NCBI GenBank assembly: GCA_026990815.1
Contig: JALXCS010000212.1
Location: 1 to 17,133 of the forward strand
Origin: Methylomonas sp.
GTDB lineage: Bacteria > Pseudomonadota > Gammaproteobacteria > Methylococcales > Methylomonadaceae
Direction of reading: 5' to 3'
Length of the DNA: 17,133 bases
Part shown: positions 1 through 7,567 of the stretch, piece by piece
Position numbering within the stretch: the stretch's first letter is position 1
Layout: every line of letters starts with the position of its first letter
Notes under the pieces: generated by a model
The model's database searches: none
What the model was told of the DNA's origin: nothing
Seen by the model: the letters and a program-made list of their open reading frames with translations, nothing else
Position numbers and translations under genes: made by a program

Positions 1-1
1 T

Positions 2-97
2 ATCTATCCCCGGAAACCCAAAAAAAGCTTTCTGGTAGATAGTGATAAAGATGTTATGTTGGCCTTTGCAAAAAAAAATATCACATACGCAGGTTGA
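2..97 (+). CDS. Possible C-terminal tail of an upstream gene (partial)
   Basis: Frame 2 is open from the window edge to a TGA at 95-97 and would give about 31 residues ending in ITYAG; the other two plus-strand frames stop within the first 42 bases. The peptide is basic at its start and has no motif I recognise. It may equally be non-coding DNA, since 31 codons is too short to prove coding. If real, it lies on the same strand as the ATPase operon and ends about 166 nt before it. Confidence 0.3.
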   Translation: MYPRKPKKSFLVDSDKDVMLAFAKKNITYAG

Positions 98-122
98 AAT
101 CCCCGCATTGTATCAACATTAT
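94..122 (+). promoter_or_regulatory. Candidate sigma-70 promoter for the ATPase-phosphoketolase operon
   Basis: TTGAAA at 94-99 (five of six bases of the -35 consensus) is followed after 17 bp by CATTAT at 117-122 (four of six of the -10 consensus). It would leave a 5' leader of about 130 nt before the ATPase start. Short inverted repeats sit in that leader, AGCTTA/TAAGCT near 180-192 and GAGAA/TTCTC at 230-242. This is a by-eye consensus match only. Confidence 0.3.
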
Positions 123-263
123 AAATTTGAAGACTGGCTATAAAGCCATTGCAATATTATTTTAGAGCATGATAGCAGAAGCTTATTAAGCTCCTGTTGG
201 TCATTTTTTGCTGCTTTTTATCTTTATTGAGAAAACTTCTCAAATACTATTTCGGACAGAGTC

Positions 264-2786
264 ATGAAAAAACAACAATCACTTTTCCCACCACCACTCG
301 ATGCCGAAAAGGTTGGTTCGCTGGAAGCTGAATCACTCTTAAAATACCTAAAAAGTAATCGTAACGGCCTTTCCCAGCAAGAAGCAGAAGCCAGGCTTAA
401 GTTTTATGGGCCCAATGCGATTGTCGAAAAACGTACTCACCCGCTGCTGAAATTTCTTTCTTATTTTTGGGGACCTATCCCGTGGATGATCGAAATTGCC
501 GCAATTTTGTCGGGTATTGTTCATCACACGGAAGATCTCGTTATTATTCTGGTATTGCTGGTTTTTAATGCCGTGGTGGGTTTTTGGCAAGAATATCAGG
601 CTGGCAATGCCATTGAGCAATTAAAAAAACAACTGGCTTTAAAATCAAGAGTACGCCGAGATGGTCAATGGCAGGAAATTGATGCTAAACAACTGGTACC
701 GGGGGATATTGTGCGGATTCGTTTAGGCGATGTTGTTCCCGCTGATATTGCTTTGATTGATGGCGATTACCTGAGTATTGACCAATCCGCATTAACCGGT
801 GAATCTCTTCCTGTCGATAAGCGGGTAGGCGACCTCATTTATTCCAGTTCAATCGCCAAGCAAGGTGAGATGACCGGTATGGTCACTGCCACTGGAACCC
901 ATACCTATTTTGGTAAAACTGCCAAACTGGTAAGTTCAGCAAAATCAGTATCTCACTTTCAAAAAGCAGTTTTAACCATTGGTGATTATTTAATTTTCAT
1001 GAGCCTGATTTTAGTGACGATATTAATATTAGTCGGGCTGGAACGTCAATTACCTATTATGGAATTACTGCAATTTGCGTTGATTCTTACGGTAGCCTCA
1101 ATCCCAGTGGCCATGCCAGCTGTACTTTCAGTCACGATGGCAGTGGGTGCAGTCAGCTTATCCAAAATGAAAGCAATTGTTTCGCGTCTGGAATCCATCG
1201 AAGAACTGGCCGGGATGGATATTTTATGTTCGGATAAAACTGGCACCTTGACTAAAAATCAATTAACACTGGGGGAACCGGCTGTATTTAATGGTGCCGA
1301 TAGCCAGTCGATCATTTTATCGGCGGCATTGGCTTCCCAGATTGATAATCCTGATGCGATTGATAACGCCATTCTTGAAAAAATTAAAGATAAACGAAAG
1401 CTGGCTTCCTATGTTCAAGAAAATTTTGTTCCATTCGATCCTATTAACAAACGCACGGTAGCGCAAATAAAAGCGCCAGACGGTACAACTTTTAAAGTCA
1501 GTAAAGGCGCCCCCCAGGTGGTATTGGACTTGTGCAATCCTGATCAGGAGATGCGTATTCACGCTGAAAAAGTCGTTAATGAATTTGCAGTGAAAGGTTA
1601 TCGCGCTTTAGGCGTAGCTCGAACTGATCAAGCTGGCCATTGGCTGTTTTTGGGCATTCTGCCACTTTATGATCCACCACGGGATGATGCCAAGGACACC
1701 ATCAAAGAGCTCATTGAACATGGCATCGATATCAAAATGGTCACCGGTGATAATATTGCCATTGCTAAACAGACAGCAAAAGAACTTGGTCTTGGACAAA
1801 ATATTTTACTTGCCGACCAGGTTGTAGGGTCTAAAGATGTGGATGCAATCCATAAAGTAGCCCTAAGTGTGGAACGCGCAGATGGTTTTGCACAGGTTTT
1901 CCCGGAACATAAATACTGGTTGGTCAAAGATTTGCAAGCCAACAATCATATTGTGGGTATGACCGGGGACGGTGTCAATGATGCGCCCGCCTTAAAACAG
2001 GCTGATGTTGGTATTGCAGTTTCCGGTGCGACCGATGCCGCGAGGGCGGCAGCTGACTTGGTGTTGACAGCGCCAGGTATTGCCGTGATTACTCGTGCGA
2101 TAGAAGAAGCTCGACGTATTTTTGAACGAATGAATGCTTATGCCATTTATCGCATCACCGAAACAATTCGCATTATGATCTTTATGGTGCTAGCAATGCT
2201 GGTCTATAACATTTATCCGATTACTGCGATTATGATTATTCTCCTGGCCTTACTCAATGATGTTCCAATCTTGACTATTGCCAAGGATAATACTGTCCTC
2301 AGTTCTCATCCTGTCAGTTGGAATATGCGCTGGGTGTTGACTATCGCCACGGTATTGGGCTCCGTAGGTGTTGTTGAAACTTTTTTACTGATGATCATTG
2401 CCGAGAATTATTTTCATGTCGGTACAGCTGAATTGCAAACCATTATCTTCCTTAAATTGGCGATTGCAGGCCATTTGACATTGTTCGTGGCACGTACCCG
2501 ACACTTCTTTCTCAGCCCTCCCTACCCAGCACCCTTGTTGTTATTTGCCATCATTGCAACCCAAATTGTTGCTGTTCTTATTGCCAGCTTTGGCTGGTTT
2601 GTTACCCCCATCTCCTGGGAAATTATCGGCATGATCTGGGTTTACTGTTTGTTCTGGGTATTTATAGAAGATGTCTTGAAGCTGATGACCTATCGGCATC
2701 TGGAACATGCAATTCCAAGACATCGTCGTTTTCTGTCCCGACTTCGTCATTCCCTAAGCTTTCATCATAGACACTCTCATCATTAA
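264..2786 (+). CDS. Plasma-membrane H+-transporting P-type ATPase (P3A family)
   Basis: An 840-residue inner-membrane P-type ATPase that should use ATP to export protons. The N-terminal cation-ATPase domain covers about residues 18-55. The actuator loop has TGES at 178-181. The phosphorylated aspartate is D324 in CSDKTGTLT. The nucleotide-binding KGAP motif starts at K414, and the hinge motif TGDGVND is at 567-573. Family assignment rests on the M4-to-phosphorylation stretch (IPVAMPAVLSVTMAVG, then EELAGMD), which is close to plant and fungal H+-ATPases. It also rests on M6, LLNDVPILTIAKD with D666, which I align with the proton-carrying Asp of plant pumps. Residues 800-840 form a short basic tail, with nine His in the last 32 residues, in place of the long plant regulatory domain. 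The start follows GGACAGAG. It is the first gene of a five-gene operon, 17 nt before the phosphorylase. Family certainty is high; H+ as the ion is inferred from family motifs. Confidence 0.93.
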   Translation: MKKQQSLFPPPLDAEKVGSLEAESLLKYLKSNRNGLSQQEAEARLKFYGPNAIVEKRTHPLLKFLSYFWGPIPWMIEIAAILSGIVHHTEDLVIILVLLVFNAVVGFWQEYQAGNAIEQLKKQLALKSRVRRDGQWQEIDAKQLVPGDIVRIRLGDVVPADIALIDGDYLSIDQSALTGESLPVDKRVGDLIYSSSIAKQGEMTGMVTATGTHTYFGKTAKLVSSAKSVSHFQKAVLTIGDYLIFMSLILVTILILVGLERQLPIMELLQFALILTVASIPVAMPAVLSVTMAVGAVSLSKMKAIVSRLESIEELAGMDILCSDKTGTLTKNQLTLGEPAVFNGADSQSIILSAALASQIDNPDAIDNAILEKIKDKRKLASYVQENFVPFDPINKRTVAQIKAPDGTTFKVSKGAPQVVLDLCNPDQEMRIHAEKVVNEFAVKGYRALGVARTDQAGHWLFLGILPLYDPPRDDAKDTIKELIEHGIDIKMVTGDNIAIAKQTAKELGLGQNILLADQVVGSKDVDAIHKVALSVERADGFAQVFPEHKYWLVKDLQANNHIVGMTGDGVNDAPALKQADVGIAVSGATDAARAAADLVLTAPGIAVITRAIEEARRIFERMNAYAIYRITETIRIMIFMVLAMLVYNIYPITAIMIILLALLNDVPILTIAKDNTVLSSHPVSWNMRWVLTIATVLGSVGVVETFLLMIIAENYFHVGTAELQTIIFLKLAIAGHLTLFVARTRHFFLSPPYPAPLLLFAIIATQIVAVLIASFGWFVTPISWEIIGMIWVYCLFWVFIEDVLKLMTYRHLEHAIPRHRRFLSRLRHSLSFHHRHSHH

Positions 2787-2803
2787 ATGAGCAAGGAAAA
2801 ATT

Positions 2804-5347
2804 ATGAAACCTACAAAGACTAAATACCCATTTGGCAGACCACTGCTTTCAGATATTGATGGCATCGAATTGTTAGTAGAATTAGCTCTGGATATGCGTT
2901 GTTCCTGGAATCATGCTGCTGATGATATTTGGCGAAGACTGGATCAGGATTTGTGGGAGCTGACTCATAATCCCTGGGGAATATTGCAAACCGTTTCCAG
3001 AGATCGGGTTGTAGAGGTGCTTGGCGACCCTAAATGTCGAAAAATGCTTGAACAACAGGTTCAATCTAACCGTCAATTACAAGAATCATCAGGCTGGTTT
3101 CAGCAAAACCATTCTCAATCTCCGTTGAATACTCTTGCCTATTTCAGCATGGAATTTATGCTCAGTGAAGCATTACCTATCTACTCAGGTGGATTAGGAA
3201 ATGTTGCAGGTGATCAGCTAAAAGCAGCAAGTGATCTTGGCATACCTGTTATTGGTGTTGGCTTGCTCTATCAACAAGGTTATTTTCGTCAGCTGATTGA
3301 TCAAGATGGCAAACAATTAGCATTCTATCCTTATAACGATCCGGGGCAGTTACCGATTCAGCCAGTTCGTTATCCCAATGGTGAATGGTTACGGCTCAGA
3401 GTTGATTTCCCTGGTTTTTCGGTGTGGTTAAGGACCTGGCAAGTTCGAGTTGGTCGAACCACACTGTATTTATTGGACAGTAATGACCCTGCAAATTTTC
3501 CGCCGCACCAGGGTATCACCAGTGAACTTTATGGCGGCGGCCCTGAATTAAGGTTGCAACAAGAAATGATTCTGGGTATCGGTGGCTGGCGGCTGTTAAC
3601 AGAGCTGGGCATTAGACCCGATGTCTGTCACCTGAATGAAGGTCATGCCGCTTTTGCCGTTTTAGAGCGAGCCCGAAGTTTTATGGAAGAAACAGGAGAG
3701 TCTTTCGATATTGCATTAGCCGCAACCAGGCCGGGCAACCTGTTTACTACCCATACGGCAGTACCTGCTGGCTTTGATTTATTCTCTCCTACTCTCATCG
3801 AACAATACCTAGGCTATTACACGGCCAATAGCCTGGGAATTTCAATTGATCAGCTATTAGCTCTTGGCCGCCAAAATCCGGATAACCCGGATGAGAATTT
3901 TAATATGGCCTATTTAGCAATTCAAGGTAGTGGAGCAGTCAATGGTGTTAGCCAATTACATGGCCGAGTGAGTCGGCATATCTTTCAGCCATTGTTTCCA
4001 CGCTGGCCAAAACAGGAGATTCCTGTCGGCCATGTGACCAATGGCGTCCATGTGCCCAGTTGGGACTCACCCATGGCCGACGAAATCTGGACAGAAAATT
4101 GTGGCAAGGATCGTTGGTTAGGATTATCGAAAACTCTGGAAAAAGATATCCGGTGTGTTTGTGACAGTAAACTCTGGGAATTTCGAACCGCTGCCAGAAA
4201 ATCACTGGTTGAGTATGCCCGCAAAAGACTATCCCGACATTTAGCGGCTTCCGGTTCATCACTTGAAGAAGTCGAGCAAGCCAAAACCCTGTTTGATCCC
4301 AATATCCTGACACTCGGATTTGCCCGACGTTTTGCAACCTATAAAAGACCTAATCTACTGTTACAGGATCCAGAACGATTATTGCGTATTTTGAGTAATC
4401 CGGATCGGCCTGTACAACTTATTATGGCGGGTAAAGCTCATCCGGCTGATCAGGCTGGCCAGGCGCTAATTCAGCAATGGGTGCAATTCATTCGTCAACC
4501 CAGAGTACGTCCCCATATTATCTTTTTAAGTGATTATGACATGTTATTGACCGAGCGCTTGGTCGAAGGGGTGGATGTCTGGATTAATACCCCTAGGCGT
4601 CCGTGGGAAGCTTGCGGAACTAGCGGTATGAAAGTGCTGGTTAATGGCGGCATCAACCTGTCTGAACTCGATGGTTGGTGGGCAGAAGCCTATTCACCTG
4701 AGGTGGGCTGGGCTTTAGGCGATGGTCAGGAGCATGATAGCGACCCTGCATGGGATGCACATGAAGCGAATGAATTATATGATCTTTTGGAACAACAAGT
4801 CATTCCTGAATTTTATAGCCGTGACAATCAAGGAATACCAACTTCTTGGGTAAACAGAATGCGCGAAAGCATGTCGAAATTGACACCCATTTATTCAGCT
4901 GGCAGAGCTGTTCGGCAATACACAGAGCAATACTATTTACCTGCTGCAAAAGCCTATCAACAAAGAGCTGTCAATAATGCTGATGAAGCCAAACAAATTG
5001 TCAAGTGGGCTAAAATGCTGGATGAGAATTGGCAACACTTACGTTTTGGTGAGTTGATGATCGAATCTGTCGATACTCAGCATATTGTTGAAATTCAGGT
5101 TTATATTGATGATGTCGATGTCAATGCCATCCGTGTCGAACTTTATGCCGAAGGGGTTGATGGCAATGCTCCGGTCCGCTACGAAATGGAACGAAAAGCT
5201 GAACTGATTGGATCAGTCAGCGGCTATGATTATCGTGCTGTCATTCCAGCAGACCGCCCCATATTTGATTTTACTGTTCGCATTGTCCCAGCACATGAAA
5301 CCGCCTCAGTACCACTGGAAGCCAATCATATTTTATGGCAACGTTAA
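2804..5347 (+). CDS. glgP: Alpha-glucan (glycogen) phosphorylase, GT35 family
   Basis: An 847-residue cytoplasmic enzyme that should release glucose-1-phosphate from glycogen or maltodextrin, using phosphate and pyridoxal phosphate. Residues ~25-110 resemble the DUF3417 N-terminal domain seen in the bacterial alpha-glucan phosphorylase subfamily (SWNHAADDIW, ELTHNPW). The catalytic core starts with YFSMEF at 113 and the glycine loop GGLG at 129-132. Later blocks are HLNEGHAAF, GHVTNGVH, FATYKRPN and GKAHP. The pyridoxal-phosphate lysine is K610 in EACGTSGMK, followed by VNGGINLSELDGWW. The length fits this subfamily rather than the E. coli MalP/GlgP type. The start is preceded by AAGGAAAA at good spacing. 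It lies 17 nt after the H+-ATPase and 27 nt before the LOG gene. Its product would feed sugar phosphates to the phosphoketolase in the same operon. The glucan actually used (glycogen or maltodextrin) cannot be read from sequence. Confidence 0.93.
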   Translation: MKPTKTKYPFGRPLLSDIDGIELLVELALDMRCSWNHAADDIWRRLDQDLWELTHNPWGILQTVSRDRVVEVLGDPKCRKMLEQQVQSNRQLQESSGWFQQNHSQSPLNTLAYFSMEFMLSEALPIYSGGLGNVAGDQLKAASDLGIPVIGVGLLYQQGYFRQLIDQDGKQLAFYPYNDPGQLPIQPVRYPNGEWLRLRVDFPGFSVWLRTWQVRVGRTTLYLLDSNDPANFPPHQGITSELYGGGPELRLQQEMILGIGGWRLLTELGIRPDVCHLNEGHAAFAVLERARSFMEETGESFDIALAATRPGNLFTTHTAVPAGFDLFSPTLIEQYLGYYTANSLGISIDQLLALGRQNPDNPDENFNMAYLAIQGSGAVNGVSQLHGRVSRHIFQPLFPRWPKQEIPVGHVTNGVHVPSWDSPMADEIWTENCGKDRWLGLSKTLEKDIRCVCDSKLWEFRTAARKSLVEYARKRLSRHLAASGSSLEEVEQAKTLFDPNILTLGFARRFATYKRPNLLLQDPERLLRILSNPDRPVQLIMAGKAHPADQAGQALIQQWVQFIRQPRVRPHIIFLSDYDMLLTERLVEGVDVWINTPRRPWEACGTSGMKVLVNGGINLSELDGWWAEAYSPEVGWALGDGQEHDSDPAWDAHEANELYDLLEQQVIPEFYSRDNQGIPTSWVNRMRESMSKLTPIYSAGRAVRQYTEQYYLPAAKAYQQRAVNNADEAKQIVKWAKMLDENWQHLRFGELMIESVDTQHIVEIQVYIDDVDVNAIRVELYAEGVDGNAPVRYEMERKAELIGSVSGYDYRAVIPADRPIFDFTVRIVPAHETASVPLEANHILWQR

Positions 5348-5374
5348 TCTTGCATCTTAAAGGAGTTCGTCAGT

Positions 5375-6355
5375 ATGGCAAGTAATAAACCTCAACAGGA
5401 TAGTACGAAAGAGAAACAAATTCCCAAACCGCCGACTGAAACCAGATTGGAACCACTGCCCTGGCATCAGCCCAAACCATTGGAGGAAGATCCGAATGCA
5501 CCGCAGCGGATTAAAAAAATCCTGTCCAGTTCTTCTTATCGAGAGGCCGATCAAGACACAGACTTTTTACATCGAGATGATGTAAGGCCTTTGCGGTTAC
5601 AACTGGATTTCATGAAACCTGAGTTATTGCTGGAGGGACATGGCGTTAAACATACCATTGTCGTTTACGGTAGTACGCGTATTGTTGAACCTGTTGTTGC
5701 CGCCCGTAGAGTGAAGGCATATCAAGAAGCACTAAAGGCTTCCCCTGACAATGAAGCACTTAAAAAGAGACTGGCAGTCGCCAAACGTATTCAAGCAAAG
5801 AGTCATTATTATGATGTCGCTCGGGAATTTGGCCAAATCGTCAGCAAATCTGGTAAGGGCGCACAAGACTGTTGTCTGCTAGTCATGACCGGCGGTGGTC
5901 CCGGAATGATGGAAGCAGCTAATAGAGGCGCTTATGATGTCGGCTCAAAAACCATTGGTTTAAATATTACCCTGCCTCATGAACAATACCCCAATCCTTA
6001 TATAACCCCGGAACTTTGTTTTAAGTTTCATTATTTTGCCTGCCGGAAAATGCATTTTTTATTAAGAGCCAGAGCGCTGGTAGTATTTCCTGGGGGATAC
6101 GGTACCTTTGATGAGTTATTTGAAACGCTGACCTTGATTCAAACACGTTGCATGAAGGCAGTTCCAATTGTGTTGGTCGGAAAAAGTTATTGGCAAAAAG
6201 CGTTTGATGTTGATTTTCTGATGGATGAGGGTGTTATTGATTCTGAAGACAAGGATTTGTTCTGGTATGCTGAAACCGCCGAGGAAATCTGGAATGATAT
6301 TCAAAACTGGTATTTGGCCAAAGGTGAATCATTAATACCGGACTATCCCATGTAA
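5375..6355 (+). CDS. LOG-family (TIGR00730-like) Rossmann-fold nucleotide hydrolase
   Basis: A 326-residue protein with the two hallmarks of the LOG/'lysine decarboxylase-like' family: GGGPGMMEA at 173-181 and PGGYGTFDE at 239-247. Family members with known activity cleave nucleoside 5'-monophosphates to the base and ribose-5-phosphate (plant LOG, bacterial PpnN). True lysine decarboxylase activity is not expected. VVYGSTR at 96-102 starts the Rossmann fold. Two features differ from short LOG proteins: a polar, proline-rich N-terminal extension of about 60 residues, and a charged, probably helical insertion at about 105-143 before HYYDVAREF. AAGGAG sits about 10 nt before the start. It lies inside the carbon and energy operon, 6 nt before ackA. 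A plausible role is nucleotide salvage, or making ribose-5-phosphate that could enter the phosphoketolase route; that link is inference. Confidence 0.85.
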   Translation: MASNKPQQDSTKEKQIPKPPTETRLEPLPWHQPKPLEEDPNAPQRIKKILSSSSYREADQDTDFLHRDDVRPLRLQLDFMKPELLLEGHGVKHTIVVYGSTRIVEPVVAARRVKAYQEALKASPDNEALKKRLAVAKRIQAKSHYYDVAREFGQIVSKSGKGAQDCCLLVMTGGGPGMMEAANRGAYDVGSKTIGLNITLPHEQYPNPYITPELCFKFHYFACRKMHFLLRARALVVFPGGYGTFDELFETLTLIQTRCMKAVPIVLVGKSYWQKAFDVDFLMDEGVIDSEDKDLFWYAETAEEIWNDIQNWYLAKGESLIPDYPM

Positions 6356-6361
6356 CCCATC

Positions 6362-7567
6362 ATGCAACCAATCCTGCTAATCATCAATTCCGGCTCATCC
6401 AGTATAAAATTCGCAGTTTTTTCAGCGCCGCAACTTGATTGTTTATACCGGGGCCAGATTCAAGGTATAGGCGCCACTAATCATTGTTTTTTTACCACTC
6501 AAAATCAAATTGAAGAAGGACAACAACAAAACCATAGCAAACTCAAAATCATAGCTGACAATCATCAGCAAGCCTTACACATCATTTTACAATGGCTGAC
6601 TGAACATCTTGATGGCTTTCATCTACAGGCGGTTGGCCATCGCATCGTTCATGGAGGCAATCAATTCACCCAACCGGTCGTCATTGATCACACTGTTTAC
6701 CAACAGCTAGAAAAATTAATCCCGCTCGCGCCATTGCATCAACCGCATAATCTTTCAGCAGTAAACATTCTACAGCACAGTCACCCTTCATTAATACAGG
6801 TTGCTTGTTTTGATACGGCTTTTCATCACACCCAACCACAAACAGCACAGACTTTCGCATTACCCAAACAGCTATTTACCGATGGTGTTCGGAGCTATGG
6901 TTTCCATGGTTTATCATACGAATACATTGCTTCTGTTTTATCGGGTTATTCAGAAAAAGCTGCAACAGGCAGGACAATCATTGCACATCTGGGTCAGGGA
7001 GCTAGTTTGTGTGCAATGCAGAATAGCAAAAGTATGGCGACTACCATGACCTTTACACCTTTAGATGGGATACCGATGGGAACACGTTGCGGCTCCATTG
7101 ATCCGGCTATAGTCTTGTACCTGCTAAGAGAAAAGCAATTATCAGTTGAAGAAATTTCTGCTCTGTTACATTTCAAATCCGGTCTATTCGGATTATCCGG
7201 TATCAGTGGTGATATGCGAGTGTTACTTAATAGCCAGCACCCAGATGCACAATACGCGATTGATGTCTTCGTCTATCGCATTATTTGTAAAATTGGAGCC
7301 ATGACGGCTGCAATTCAAGGTCTGGATAGTCTGATTTTTACGGCCGGGATTGGAGAACACGCTTACTCAATCCGTGAGAAAATTTGTCAAGAAATCGCTT
7401 GGTTAGGGTTAGAAATAGACTATGAAGCTAACCGTCAAAATGCCAAAAAAATCAGCACTCAACAAAGTCCAGTTTCCGTTTGGGTCATTCCGACCAATGA
7501 AGAAAAAATAATTGCAACCCACACTTATTCACTCACAAAGGGAGATTACCATGAACGATCAAACTGA
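6362..7567 (+). CDS. ackA: Acetate kinase
   Basis: A 401-residue cytoplasmic kinase that interconverts acetyl-phosphate + ADP and acetate + ATP. The family signature LIINSGSSSIKF is at 6-17. VGHRIVHGG holds the conserved substrate-site arginine, R94. FDTAFH has the catalytic aspartate D151. AHLGQGAS (H209) and the MGTRCGSIDPAI block with R242 follow, and TNEE near 378-381 supplies the metal-binding Glu. Length and motif order are normal for AckA. The ATG at 6362 lies 6 nt after the LOG gene, and its last codons overlap the phosphoketolase start by 17 nt, so the two are probably translationally coupled. With phosphoketolase next door, it should make ATP from phosphoketolase-derived acetyl-phosphate. 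No obvious defect is seen. Confidence 0.96.
   Translation: MQPILLIINSGSSSIKFAVFSAPQLDCLYRGQIQGIGATNHCFFTTQNQIEEGQQQNHSKLKIIADNHQQALHIILQWLTEHLDGFHLQAVGHRIVHGGNQFTQPVVIDHTVYQQLEKLIPLAPLHQPHNLSAVNILQHSHPSLIQVACFDTAFHHTQPQTAQTFALPKQLFTDGVRSYGFHGLSYEYIASVLSGYSEKAATGRTIIAHLGQGASLCAMQNSKSMATTMTFTPLDGIPMGTRCGSIDPAIVLYLLREKQLSVEEISALLHFKSGLFGLSGISGDMRVLLNSQHPDAQYAIDVFVYRIICKIGAMTAAIQGLDSLIFTAGIGEHAYSIREKICQEIAWLGLEIDYEANRQNAKKISTQQSPVSVWVIPTNEEKIIATHTYSLTKGDYHERSN

Noticed and set aside
7512..7550. Earlier in-frame ATG for phosphoketolase at 7512
   Set aside because: It would overlap ackA by 56 nt and has no ribosome site; GGGAG directly before 7551 decides the start.
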